Positions 10,695 to 21,767 of a stretch of DNA of 64,000 nucleotides are shown here, piece after piece. Positions within the stretch are counted from its first letter, which is position 1. Each line of letters opens with the position of its first letter. Position numbers and translations under genes: made by a program. The notes under the pieces were generated by a model that saw only the letters and a program-made list of their open reading frames with translations, was not told the DNA's origin and ran no database searches. The DNA lies in contig CM020619.1 of NCBI GenBank assembly GCA_009829735.1, positions 6,748,375 to 6,812,374 of the forward strand, in the 5' to 3' direction. The stretch is from Pyropia yezoensis. Lineage: Eukaryota > Rhodophyta > Bangiophyceae > Bangiales > Bangiaceae.

Positions 10695-12031
10695 ATGCCT
10701 CGTCGTGCTGCCGCCGCGGGTCCCCGCCGCGCTGCGGCGGCCGCTGTCATGGTCGACAGCGACGACGACAGCCCCGGCCGTGGGGGCGTGGACCACTTTG
10801 TGCTGGCCGCCGTCGCGGCGCCGGCGGTCAGCTCATTTGCCGACTACCGCCCTGCCCGCGGCTCTTCGAGTGGCGCCTCGGACGACGAGGACGACGAGGA
10901 CGGAGGGGGGGTGGGGGGGGGGCGCCCCCGGCGCGGGCGCCACGCCCGCCCTCGGGGGCGGCCCAAGAAGCGGCCGGCGGGGGGGGGGGGGGGGGGGGGC
11001 AAGGGGGTGCGACCGCAGGCGCGGCGGGTCCCGCCGCCAAGCAGTCTCGCGGGCGGGGCGCCGTGGCGGCGTCGTCGGCGGCCCCCGCGGCCGCAGACGG
11101 TGGCGGCCGCCGTGGCGCCGCGGCGGCGGTGGTGGTGGGGAGCTCGAGCGACTCGGAGGACGCGCTCGCGTTTGTGCCACCCCGCCGCGGCGGGGCCGTC
11201 GGCGGTGGGGGCGCTTTCTCGTCAGACGACTCGGACTTGGCGGGTGTGGGGGGTGGGCGCGGCCGCCTCGGCGGCGGGCGACGGTTTGGCGGCGCCGGCG
11301 CCGGCGCTGGCCTCGGGGCGGACCTGACCGACTCGGACGTGGAGGAGACGGCCGCCCACAAGCGTGCGCGTGAGCGGCTGGCCGCCCTGTACGCAGCAGA
11401 GGGCTGCGGCGAGAACGCGCCTGTGGCGGCGGCCGCGGCGCGTGGGGGGCGCCGCGGCCGACGGGCGGCAGCGGCGGCGGCGGCCGAGCGGGACGGCAGC
11501 CCCGACGCTGCCGACGCGGCGCTGCGGCGGGCTGAGGCGGCGCTCGCGGCGGCGGCGGCGCCTGACCCTCTGTCAACGCCGTCGTCGCCGGTGCGCCTGG
11601 TGGCGGCGACCGGCGGCGGTGGTGGTGGCGGCGGCGGCGGGAGGGGGGGTGCTTGCCCGCCCCCGGCTCGGGTGGCGGCCGGGGCGGCCGCGCCCTTTGA
11701 CTTGGACGCCCCCGCGGCGGCTGGTCGACGACCCCACCCCTCCCCCTCCCCCGTCGCCGCTGCCTCGCCCGCGCCGTCGCCCGAGTCGGTACGGCGGAAC
11801 CGGGTGCTGGGGCTGAAAGTCCGCCCCGCGGGCGGGCGGCCGTCGACAACCTTTCGCGTCAAGGGCGGCTACGCACTTGAGCGCATCCGTCTGGCGTACG
11901 CTAAGAAGCTTGGCGTGGACCCATCCGCCGTGCGCTTCCTCGTCGACGGGGACATTGTCTCGACGACTGACACTGCCAACGACTTGGACCTCGAGGATGG
12001 GGACCTCATTGACGTGGTCGTCCGCAGCTGA
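10695..12031 (+). CDS. Rad60/NFATC2IP-like protein with C-terminal SUMO-like domain (one frame break)
   Basis: The start is at ATACC-ATG (10695). The product would be about 445 residues if one G is added to the 21-G run 10979-10999; upstream is frame 3 and downstream is frame 2. The N-terminal part is acidic and serine-rich (SDDDSP, SDDEDDED) with an AT-hook-like RGRPKKRP. More acidic SD patches follow (SSSDSEDALAF, SSDDSDLAG), as expected of SUMO-interacting or casein-kinase sites. The last 70 residues form a ubiquitin-like fold: STTFRVKGGYALERIRLAY, then LGVDPSAVRFLVDGDIV and DLEDGDLIDVVV. Low-complexity acidic N-terminus plus C-terminal Rad60-SLD domain is the layout of Rad60/Esc2/NIP45, which act in genome maintenance and SUMO pathways in the nucleus. 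It lacks a C-terminal di-Gly, so it is not a conjugated SUMO. The break is probably a homopolymer error. Confidence 0.7.
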
Positions 12032-12976
12032 TAGGATGGTGGCGACGGCACGGCTGGAGAGAGAGAGAGGGCGGAGGAGGGTGGGGGGGGGTTGGGGTTA
12101 TGGCGGGTGTGGGGCCCACCACCGCGGCCATGTGTTCCGAGCGACTGGGAGGTGCGTTGACGGTGATGGCGGTGGTGGTGGCCTGCCGGCGCGACAATTT
12201 TCGTCGTCCGGGGCATGGCGGCGCGGCGCAGCCTGGCCGCGCCGGACTGCGCGCGCGGCAGCGCCCTCCGGCTTTGCCACGGCGCGGCCGCTGCGCAGGC
12301 CCGCCCTCCAGCTAGCGCGGTCGGCGATGGGATTGGGGGGGGAGGGGGAAGAGCGTGTGGGGGGAGTCAGTACGGCGCGTGCCAGACGCCGACGGCCTGG
12401 CTCCGGCACGGGGTGGATGACGGCCACGGGAGGGGTGCCCCGATCTTTACCCCCAACCGCCGGCTGCGGGGGTGGCCGCTGTGGCTGGCAGCCACGGACA
12501 GTGCTGGACGGTCCGCCAGCCGCGTGTATGCGTGGCGGGGGCGGAGGTGGTGGCAGTGGGTGGCGGCGGTGGTGGTGGTGGCGGCACCCGCGCGGTGTGC
12601 GTGGCTGGCATAGACGACGTGGGGGCACGAGGATCCCCGCTGAGGGCTGAGGGGCGTCAGCCGGCCGGCGTAGCGTATGGCAAGCAGCAGCAAAAAAAAC
12701 ATTGTTGTTCATTCTCTGCACCCTGTGCAGATACGGAAGCGAGACAGACGGGCGTCAACACAGAGAGAAGACAAAGATACCACACATACATAGACACAAG
12801 CCAATTCCCGCACTCAAACCAAAAATCAAAAGCGCAAGAGGCACACGCGCCCCAGCAGCTTGCCTACGAATGGGGATCCGCCATGGAATCGCCCCTCCCC
12901 CCCCCTACTATGTACCTAACCCACACCTCCCTCCATTCGCAAGCCACCGCTCGTAGCCACCGCCATGTCTAGCCGA
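12032..12976. other. intergenic region between convergent genes
   Basis: 945 bp between the Rad60-like stop and the bZIP stop. It begins with a GA-rich stretch (12,057-12,070) and contains an A-rich stretch at 12,690-12,840, unusual for the local GC. I see no RNA gene or coding region. Confidence 0.4.
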
Positions 12977-15169
12977 CTAGCCAAACGAGCGGGGCTGCCG
13001 GCGGTAAGGCGGGGCACCTTCCGCCTTTTCTGCATCAGTGAGCGGAGATGGAAGCAGCCGCGACCGTCGCCCGCGGGGCATCATACGCAGCCCCGAATCG
13101 GGCGCGCCGCTGCCGTCGGGGCCAGGCACGCCGCCGTCGCTGCCGCCGCCGCCACCGCCGCCGCCCCCCCCGCCGTGAGGGGGCAAGTCCGGCGGAGGGA
13201 TGCCGCCCCCCCCCCCGCCGCCGCCGACCATGCCGCCGCCGTCCATCCCTGAACCGCCCATCCTTCTCAGCGTCCCCAGCGACGCGCCGTGGGGGGGTGT
13301 ATGGGTGCACGCCGCCAATTCGGCGCGTAGGGCCATGTTCTCCTTCTCATACATCTTGAGCTTGACCTGCATCTCGTCAAGCATCGCGTTGCGACGGATG
13401 CGGGAGCGGTGCGCCGACTCACGGTTGCGCTGCTTGCGTGCCTCGCGTGCCTCGGCTTTGGCGTCCAAGGAGCCGCCGCCGCCGCCGCCGCCCCCACCGC
13501 CGCCGCCGCCGCCACCATCACCGCCACCACCACCCCCAACGCTACCGCCTCCACTACCGGCCAGCGGGTCGTCGTCGTCATCGCCTTCCTCGCCGCCGTC
13601 AACCCCGTCCACCGAACCGCTGTACGCCCCAGCGCCATACAGGCCAGGCGAAGATGACCGGCCAGCAGCCAACGAGGAGCCACCTCCGCCGCTCCCGGCG
13701 TTGGGCGGGCCGCCTAAAGACTGCCGCCGGCGCACCACTGGGGGCTCCCCACCATCTACACCCGCCACGACGCGGTCGTCATAGTCGAGGGGGGCGGGAT
13801 GACCCCGGCTGGGGCCCCGCTCCGCGCCACCACCAACACCACCACCACCATACCCACCCCGCTCCCCGCGAGGCACCCATCCACGCCCCACCACAAGGCG
13901 ATCATCGGGGGGTGCGTCGCCATCCCCCCTCACAGCCCGCCGCCGGTCCAAAGTGGCCGCGTGGGACTCGCCCAACGGCGGCCCAACATATGCCGACGGC
14001 GAAGCGTAGGCCGGCACACCACCCGGTGGCCGCCAGTCGACCATCGCCACCCCCCCGGGCGGGTGCGACGGGTGGCGCCCGCCACCGTCCCCCCCTTTGA
14101 CGGCCCGTCCGTAGTAGTCGACCGGAACGTCCCGCATGGGGGGACCCCGCCGCGCCACCGCTCCAGAGAGGTCCAGCGCCCGCGAGGGCGGCAGCTGCAG
14201 CCCCCCCACGCGCCCGCCGCCGCTGCTGTCGCTGCTGCGCGTACTGCCCGCAACCGCACCGGCTACACCACGGCCGGGGCTGCCTACCTGCATGCGCCCC
14301 GGGCCGCCCGTCCCTCTCCGGCCGCGAGGCGCATAGCCGCCGCCGCCGCCGTGGTATGTACCCGCGTAGGTGGCCTCGGAGGAGGGGGGTGGGTAGTGCC
14401 CATATGCAGCCGGCGGTGGGTGGGAAGGAGGCGGCGGTAGGGGGTGCTCATAGCGAGCGCGGCCGACGAGACCGTTATGGTAGTCACCCGCGTCGCCGGC
14501 CCGTGGGGGCGCCCCATATCCCCGTTCCTCCACCTCCTCCCCCCCGCCTCGAGGCGACGCCGAAGACGCGCGTCCGCCAAGGCGGCGACGGGGTGGGGGA
14601 AAGGGCGCAACCGCAGTGGGTCCCGCCCCGCCCGGGTGGCGCGGTCGGTAGTAGCTGCCGCCATCGATGGGGGCGGAAGGACCATCCAGAAAGGAGGAGA
14701 TGGACGGGATGGTACAGCCGCCGCCATAGCCGCCTGTTCCGGACTTGGGCAGCCCGACATTGCCGCCGCCGCCGCCACCGTCACCCCCGCCAGTGACAGT
14801 CGCCTCGCGCTTGCGCTTTCGCACCACCCCCACCGGTGCCGTCATGTGGCGTCCCCCCCGTTCGTCAGCCGAGGCTGATGCCGCCGCCGCCGTAGACGGT
14901 GCCGCACTCCCCGGCGACGACGCGTCCATACCCATCACCATAGGCGGTGACACCGCCACGCCCGACCCGCCCTTGAGCGGCCGCCCTCCGCCAGGGCCAC
15001 CTGCGGGGGAGGCCACCCGCCGGTCTCCGCTGCCGCCCCCGCTGCTACCGCTACCACCGCTCCCACGACCGCCACCGCCGGGCGTGCCGCCACCACCGCC
15101 CGCCGCGCCGTCTACGTCCAGCAGGAAACACACGCTCGCCTTGTTCACCGCCAATCCGCTCGATGCCAT
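12977..15169 (-). CDS. bZIP transcription factor (single exon)
   Basis: A 730-residue uninterrupted ORF starting MASSGLAVNKASVCFLLDVD. Most of it is Gly/Ser/Pro/Arg-rich and probably disordered. About residues 565-620 form a bZIP: the basic region contains RKQRNRESAHRSRIRR with the N-x7-R signature. It is followed by a short zipper, MLDEMQVKLKMYEKENMALR. A Gly-rich tail with a poly-Gly/Met segment and a basic end follows. The protein should bind DNA as a dimer in the nucleus; target genes cannot be inferred. The coiled coil is short, about three heptads, before a His/Pro break. The long plus-strand frames opposite are compositional shadows. The 5' flank has a 33-G run about 250 bp upstream of the start codon. 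Confidence 0.85.
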   Translation of the reverse strand: MASSGLAVNKASVCFLLDVDGAAGGGGGTPGGGGRGSGGSGSSGGGSGDRRVASPAGGPGGGRPLKGGSGVAVSPPMVMGMDASSPGSAAPSTAAAASASADERGGRHMTAPVGVVRKRKREATVTGGGDGGGGGGNVGLPKSGTGGYGGGCTIPSISSFLDGPSAPIDGGSYYRPRHPGGAGPTAVAPFPPPRRRLGGRASSASPRGGGEEVEERGYGAPPRAGDAGDYHNGLVGRARYEHPLPPPPSHPPPAAYGHYPPPSSEATYAGTYHGGGGGYAPRGRRGTGGPGRMQVGSPGRGVAGAVAGSTRSSDSSGGGRVGGLQLPPSRALDLSGAVARRGPPMRDVPVDYYGRAVKGGDGGGRHPSHPPGGVAMVDWRPPGGVPAYASPSAYVGPPLGESHAATLDRRRAVRGDGDAPPDDRLVVGRGWVPRGERGGYGGGGVGGGAERGPSRGHPAPLDYDDRVVAGVDGGEPPVVRRRQSLGGPPNAGSGGGGSSLAAGRSSSPGLYGAGAYSGSVDGVDGGEEGDDDDDPLAGSGGGSVGGGGGGDGGGGGGGGGGGGGGGSLDAKAEAREARKQRNRESAHRSRIRRNAMLDEMQVKLKMYEKENMALRAELAACTHTPPHGASLGTLRRMGGSGMDGGGMVGGGGGGGGIPPPDLPPHGGGGGGGGGGGSDGGVPGPDGSGAPDSGLRMMPRGRRSRLLPSPLTDAEKAEGAPPYRRQPRSFG

Positions 15170-15411
15170 GGCAGCCGCCCTACCCCCCCGCCGCTTCTGC
15201 CACTGCTACCGCTGCGGTCGTCGACACCGCCGCGGCCGACACAACCCAGAGCCCGCCGCCCCCCACAGCCAGTAGTGGGGACAAAGACGGGGATGCCCGC
15301 CGGCCTGTTGACGCGCGGCAACACGCTGTACAGACGCTGTAGCCCACTAGCACGCTGCGGCGTGCGCGGGGTTTTCGAAGTGGAAGGGAAGGCGGCTGGC
15401 ACGACGAGGGG

Positions 15412-15448
<37 letters not shown>

Positions 15449-18400
15449 GGGTCCCGGGACAGAAGCGAAGGGGCGAGTGTGACCAGCGTGGCGGCGCTGC
15501 CAGTTGTCCACCCACCAGCGTGGCCAGCCGGCCGCGCCGCGTGCGCTCCCCCCCCGCCGAGACTGCCACTCTCGGGTGCGGCCGGCCAGAATGCCAGGCG
15601 CGGCAAGGGAGGTGGCGGGGCGCCGGTGACGGCCGCCGTCGTTTTTTTGGCCGTGTGTGCCGACGTGGGCGCGCGAGCGCGCACACGGCGAGGTGGCGGG
15701 GGTGGGGGGGGTGTGGCGCGGCGGTGGCGGCCGCCCCCCACCGCCTCCCGCACCTGACCGCCCACCTTCCCAGAACGGAGCGTCTCGCGGGGCCAGCGAC
15801 GGCCGCCGCGTCGCGGCCGCAGACGGGGCCCACGTCTCAGCCGTGTGGGGACAGGGGGGGCGGCACCGCCCGCGGTCCCGTGAGACTGGCCCACAACGCC
15901 CACCCTCGAGAGCTTGGGTGGGGTGGCTGGCAGCCTCTGCCGTGCTGGCACTGAATGGACACAGCACTGGAGAGGGGGAGGAGGGAAGGACGGGAGGAGG
16001 TGGTGCGACGGGGGGGGGAGGGGGGGTTGGGTGGGCCGCTGCAGCGTGGCGCCCGAGGCGTGCGGCCGAGGCCCAGCGTGCGCGACCGCAAACCCGACCC
16101 CCAGCCGCCCCGCCTGACGTAGGCGCAGGGCCGGCCGCCGGGCGGGCCCGTGCCAGCGCACACCATCGCTGACCGCGGCGCGGGTCGGCGTTCGGATTGC
16201 AAACGGCAGCAGTGTCGTGACGCGCTCGCGCGCAAGCACGACGCCTGATGGGGTGGCGACACCTCACCCATGGACTGGCGGAGGGGTGGGGGGGGGGGGG
16301 GGGGGGTCGTGGCGGCTGGAGGCTGGGAGGCTGGGGTGGTGGTGTGAATGGGTGGGCGGTGACGGGAACGTCCCGCGCGAGAAGTGGCCCTCCCTCCTTT
16401 TCTACCCCCCCCTCTCGCCCCGCCACCACCCATATCATAGAGCAGGGGAGGTGCTGCAGGTGGGGGGGACGGGGGAAACTGGCTGCCGGCCGACGGGTGT
16501 GGGCCAGTCCGGCCGGCACGCCACCAGCTTGTGTTGCCGTCGAGGAAAAAGAAAAAGACACGAAGAAGGAAGAAAGATAGCAAATCCGTGCGGACACACC
16601 GCCAGCACCTCGAGTGCTGGCAGAGGGGGTGGGGCGGGACTGGCGACGGCGTGGCGTCAGCTGGCGGCCGAGGGCGGGCCACGGGGGTCGCTGGGGTTGG
16701 CCCCCACGCCAGTGTCTGCAGGTGGTCGAGCCAGAGCGTTGCATGTGGTGGTCGCAACGGGGGGGGGTGACGGGGAGTGACGACCGCCTGGGTGAAGGTC
16801 GCTAAAAAAAACACGGTTTTCGCGACTGCCAGCCCTTCAACTGGAAGGACCCCTCTTGCTTCAGTTGTCTGACAACGCGCCCTCCATCCACCGGGACGGG
16901 CACACCCTGTCGCCCAAAACCTGCATGCGTGGGAGGCGCCTTTTCGCGACTCTCGCCGGCACGACCCAGATTCCCACATGCCCGCCAAGACGTGCGCCGT
17001 GAAGCAGCCCACATCCCACGAATGGGGGAACGACAAAAAACGCCAGTTGGCTGGGATCCACCGTCCCGCCCCCCTCCTGTTGATACGGTGGCCCGTTTCC
17101 TTCATGAGCACGGTGGGCATTCGGGCCACCAGCACCCCCCCCAACAAACTAAGGCTGCAAACTCGGAGCATCAGTTTCTTTTTCTGCCACCTGGCGAGCG
17201 CCACCTCCGCATCCGTGTCGACGCCCACCGGCGAGTCCACGCCCTTCCCGATCCCCACCGACCAGGACCTGAGCAAGTGACAGCAGACTGCCTGCCGCGT
17301 CTATACGCCTCCCCGTGGCACCCTCGCCGGACGTTGGCTGGAGGGCCCAACGGGACGCGAAGCCTGGCCCCATGCTAGTCCCGCCTGCAAAACCTCGCCC
17401 CGAGGGCCACCGTGCGCGCGCCCTCTGTGCCGTGGCTCTGCCGACTCTGCCGCCAGCCACAGCACCAGCGGTCGTGGGGCCCACTTTCTCCCAGCAACTT
17501 TTCCTCCGTGTTGCGCGGCAGGTCACCCGGTTCAGCAGTTGGCTGGCACAGCCTCTCTGGTCCAGTGTTGCTGGCGCGCACCCCGTGCTCCAGCTGGAAG
17601 TGGCCAGCGAGGTCAGCCTTCGGCCAGCCACGACCGTCAGCTCTCGACCACCGACTGCGTGGCGGGCCTCGGGCGCGCGAGAAGCGGGCAGAGGGCCAAC
17701 GCCTCGTGTCGTGTGGGGTCCAGGCTGGTTGTGTGCCACGCCCGCCTGGCTGGCGAAGCCCACCTCATTTCGATTGTGCTGCCGTCGGCTTCCACCGGAC
17801 AGGTGGGCGACGGCCCTCTCCCCACCACACCACGACCGCCCAGCCAGCTCCGTCCGACGCGAGTCCTCGCTCGGTCGCGTCCTAGCTATTTACCCCCGTC
17901 ATGAGCACGAAGGGAGACAACCAAGACGGGTTGCGGACGCCAGCGTTGCAGGCCGCTGCGGCAAGCACGACGGATGTGACACCTGCGTGGCGCCAGGAGC
18001 GCCAGGGCCCACTCCCCCTCGCTCCACGAGTGCACAAGAACACTCCCTCCTCGCTCCACGAATGCACAATAACAGATATCGCGCCGCCGTCAAGTGGGCG
18101 TGCGCGGAGGAGGGGGGGGGTGCCAAACGCCGCCACGTCCTCCGAGCAAGCAACCCGACACGAGCCGAGGCTGGGGCGCTGTGCGCCAGCTGGGACGACG
18201 GCGGGCCAGCGATCACCGCGATGATCGCACACCTCGGCACAAGTGTGGGAAGATCGCGATGAGTCCGGCCCTCGGGACTGATTGGTGCAGCGTGGCCCGT
18301 CCAACTCGCGAGCCGTGCTGTACCATTCCGGGTTGTTTTTTCGTGGATTTCTTTCACGCGTGGGCCCCCAGCCACCCTGGCAACTGCGAAGGATCTCTGC

Positions 18401-18560
18401 CGAACCAGGTCCACCGCGTGCCCACACGGTGACCGCCTGCTGCAGTCCACGTCGTTCAACCTAGCCTGCTGGTCGGAAGGTCCCAACAGGGACGTAGAGC
18501 GCGCAATTCGGAGATTTGCATGGGCGCCACAAAAGGTAGCACCCGCTTAGCAAGGAGATG
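15170..18560. other. GC-rich region without a supportable gene
   Basis: Long overlapping open frames occur on both strands but give only Pro/Arg/Ala/Gly-rich peptides with no recognisable domain. G runs occur at 15415-15447 and near 16280-16307. A minus-strand stretch at about 16,750-17,276 is less repetitive and could hide an exon, but I recognise nothing in it. Confidence 0.4.
15415..15447. repeat. 33-base G run
   Basis: Uninterrupted guanines, preceded by another G cluster. It can form G-quadruplexes and its true length is uncertain in an assembly. It lies in the 5' flank of the bZIP gene. Confidence 0.9.
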
Positions 18561-19628
18561 GCGACCGAGTGCTGCTCAGGGCCACCTGGAGACGATGCTC
18601 TCCAAGTAAGTTCTACACAATGCATACTGATCCTGGCAAAGAAACGAAAACGCTTTCTCAGTACTATACATATGTTCGCAGAAGAAATCCAACTGTACTA
18701 AGAAATCTTTTGTCCAATAGAGAGAATCAGCAACTCGAATGTGGGTCGGTGGCGTGGGTCGGGGACACGTTTCGCCCGGATCACGACCCCCGACCCACGA
18801 TTGGCATCCAATAAATGGCTATGTACCCCAGCGAACCCATGTCAAAAACCTGTATGGCCTGACCGTCAGATGCGCTCAAGTGCGCCACGTGACAGGCTGC
18901 GAGCAGTTGTACTTGAGTCAGGACCGATCTCGTAACCGTCCGACACAGCCTTACGGCACCCGCCGGCGGCTGGCGCGCCGAAGGCGCCACGCCAGCTCGG
19001 CCTCGCGGTGCCCGCCCTGTGCACCCGCCCCGCCCCGCCTGTGCACCTACAGTACCTCACCCCGCCTCATGGTGCTCGCACGGCCCGCGCGGGGGGGCAG
19101 CGCCTGCCCAGCCGCATGCGCTGTTTTTATACAGCGACAACCGTCCCCCTCTCACTCGCCGACCCTCCTCCGCCGCCTCACATCGACCCACTCGCCTCTC
19201 GCTCCTGCCACTATACCCGGCCGTGCTCCTTTTTTTTATCCTACCCATCATGGCACCCTCCGCGCCCAGTGGCACCCGCACCCCCTCCGATGGTCCATGA
19301 GAATGTGGACCAAGAGTATGCGTCGCAGCCGCGTGCGACGCTGTCGCAGCACTCCAAGCGCCAAGTCCCAAATGGCCGCCATGCCTGCAGATAGAGCTGC
19401 TCGGTCGATGACAGGAAGCGCACACGGCACCCGTACCCTCAACCTCGAACACAATGCGGGGATGGCGAGTGGATGCGGCCGAACGGCCGGTCGCGCTCCC
19501 TCAGAACAGCGATTCCTGGCAAATGAGAGAAAGAGCGCGGAAAGACCGAGGAGAAATTCCAGCGGGAACTCCTTCAGAGAGACCATTCGCAGTCACACCG
19601 TTTTTTCCCGACATGCTGTTGCTCATTG

Positions 19629-19693
19629 TGGGTACAAATGTGGGTCGCTGCCCGTGGGTCGACTACCCACATTTTACCCACGTTTGGTACCCA
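19629..19693. repeat. nested inverted repeat (hairpin within hairpin)
   Basis: Outer arms TGGGTACAAATGTGGGT (19629-19645) and ACCCACGTTTGGTACCCA (19676-19693) are complementary apart from one indel and one mismatch. The inner arms GTGGGT (19654-19659) and ACCCAC (19665-19670) are perfect. It could fold as a cruciform or be a transposon end. Confidence 0.6.
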
Positions 19694-19722
19694 TGTCGCA
19701 CTTGCTGATACTATCTAATGTA

Positions 19723-20177
19723 TTACAGATCTCCCAATTTTGTCCCATGTGGACAAGAGCAAGAGCAAACTGTGTTTGACTAATGATATGACTCAAATGC
19801 TGCCTCTCTGGCCAATGACTGCTCTGCATGAGGGTCCGCTGTTGTACGAACAGTGTGATCGGGGGTTCTCTCGGGATTTCTGACCACTTCGAGGGCAGAA
19901 CAAGCACCGGCTGAGCGCTTCGGACTGTTCTTGACAGAGATCACCTGAGATAATGGGCCAACCGGCGAGATCCGATGAAGAAACAAGAGTGTTTTCACCA
20001 ACCAGCGTTCTTTGCGACAGCAGTTGTGGCCATAGCTAATCATCAGGTTCTTCCGGCAGACGTGTTGCAGCACGCGATTGGACAGCCCTCTGCTGCGAGC
20101 ATGCCATTGGCCCTTGCTCTTGTACACTTGCTCTTGCTCTTGTCCACATGAGACAAAATTCGGATAACTGCAATATC
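19723..20177. repeat. pair of about 50-bp inverted repeats, possible MITE-like element
   Basis: The left arm (about 19723-19772) runs through CCAATTTTGTCCCATGTGGA then CAAGAGCAAGAGCAA. The right arm (about 20129-20177) carries the reverse complement with a few mismatches. The intervening 350 bp has no long ORF. Terminal inverted repeats with a short non-coding core fit a non-autonomous DNA element. Target-site duplications were not established. Confidence 0.5.
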
Positions 20178-20608
20178 CAAGTTAAGGCCATGAAGAACCG
20201 AGTCTCATCAGATAATATGCTGATCGTGTTGGTTGGAAAGAGCTGTCCACATAAATGAAGTTCGCTTGGTCTTGGTCTCCCTGTTGAAGGGCGTGCTCTT
20301 TTCAAGTCTGAAACGAAAGCACGTGGCGGCTTGTGACTGGACGACCAAGCAAAACCGTGCGTCCTCAACCGGGAGGGCACGACTTGAGTAGAACGCTGGC
20401 AGAGGATGGCAACTTCGGGCGTCAGAGCTCGGAGCCATTGGAACACCGTTCCAGACCAAGCCCCTTGCCCACTTGATTATTTCATAGTGACCGTCGTCGC
20501 GAAAACGTACCACTATAGTTGGGCTGCGCTAGGGGCCGGTCCGTACCAGTACACCCGATTCACTTCATTTCAGATTCAATCCCTCACAGTACAGAGTTCG
20601 CGTGGTGC

Positions 20609-20640
20609 AACGGAGTGTTGCATACCCATTACACTCCGTT
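20609..20640. repeat. perfect 10-bp stem, 12-base loop hairpin
   Basis: AACGGAGTGT and ACACTCCGTT are exact reverse complements separated by 12 bases. No T run follows directly, so it is not an obvious terminator. Confidence 0.6.
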
Positions 20641-21767
20641 TCTTTTACAGTGTGTTCCGATTCAGTGGAGAGCCCATATTCGCGCCGCGCACACCATTTT
20701 AGCCAGTGTACACATTCCCGGGCCCCACCACGGCTCTGCGCAGTAGAGACTTTCAGCAGGTACAGATCTCGTTACAGAGCTCGGTACTTTCTCGGCAACG
20801 TGGCATCAAGATTCCCTTACCGAGCCTTTAGCGCCGGGACCTTCTTGCAGCAAGTGACAAACCTCGCTACGGAAAGGTCGACCCGCAGTCTACAGTAGTT
20901 AACGGAGAAGTGAGCAATCACAAGAGACTGGGTGCACCAACGTCTGCCTTTGAGCCGACTACAGACTCGGCTGCAAAACAGTGCGCACACACTCCCGGCG
21001 CTGGGGGCTTTTGTCCCCCGCGACGTAGGAGCTGGCAGCATGGTACGAATTGAGGACTACACCGTTGCTCGTCTGCTCAGCCGGCGTCGTCGTCTTCGGC
21101 GGATCTTGCTTGTCCGTGCCGCTCTTGGACATGAGCTACTGGATATGGCTCCGCACTTGCGTGTGTACCTCCGTTTTTGCATGGAGGTACGCATCCACTG
21201 AGGAGCCCCGGTGCCAGCCGGGGCGGTGTTCAGCACAGCGAGGGGCTGGTGCGGGGCTGACGTCGGGGGAGGGGGGGGAGGGGGAGCCATTGATGAGTGA
21301 GGCTCCGTGGCGCGTGCCGGGTTGGATGAGGGCACCTGGGTGCCGGGGTTCATCGGAGCCATCGCAGTCGGCAAGCGCGGCAGGTTGGTGGAGATCATGG
21401 TGGACGTGGTGGGGTGTCGGCGTTCTTTGCCGCGGATGGGTGTGGGCGCACCTGGGCAGCGGGGGGGGCTACGTGGACGGTGGGCGGTGACGCCAGCTGC
21501 AGGTCGCAGAGCCTGTCAGCGCTTGAAGGCAGGCGGGCGGAATGGCAGTCACGCGTGCCTCCAGCCGTCATTCCTGGTTGGAAGGAAGGTCAATTGCGAC
21601 CGGCCCTACAACGTGTCGTATTTTCCCAGCCGTGATCCGCTCCGGTACGGTCGGCGATATAAGGGACTCTTCTACTCGAGATCTCGGTATGACGGCCATA
21701 CGTGGCATACGTGTCAGGGATATACCGCAATCTTAACGGGATCTGCATCTTCTGAAAGTCTCTAGTG

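Noticed and set aside
12978..15275. Several long plus-strand ORFs of 150-220 codons
   Set aside because: They lie opposite the bZIP gene and have Pro/Arg/His-rich shadow composition with no domain; the minus frame holds the recognisable bZIP.
15145..17276. Minus-strand ORFs of 364-479 codons
   Set aside because: Pro/Arg/Ala-rich translation across G runs; no domain, and codon composition follows base composition.
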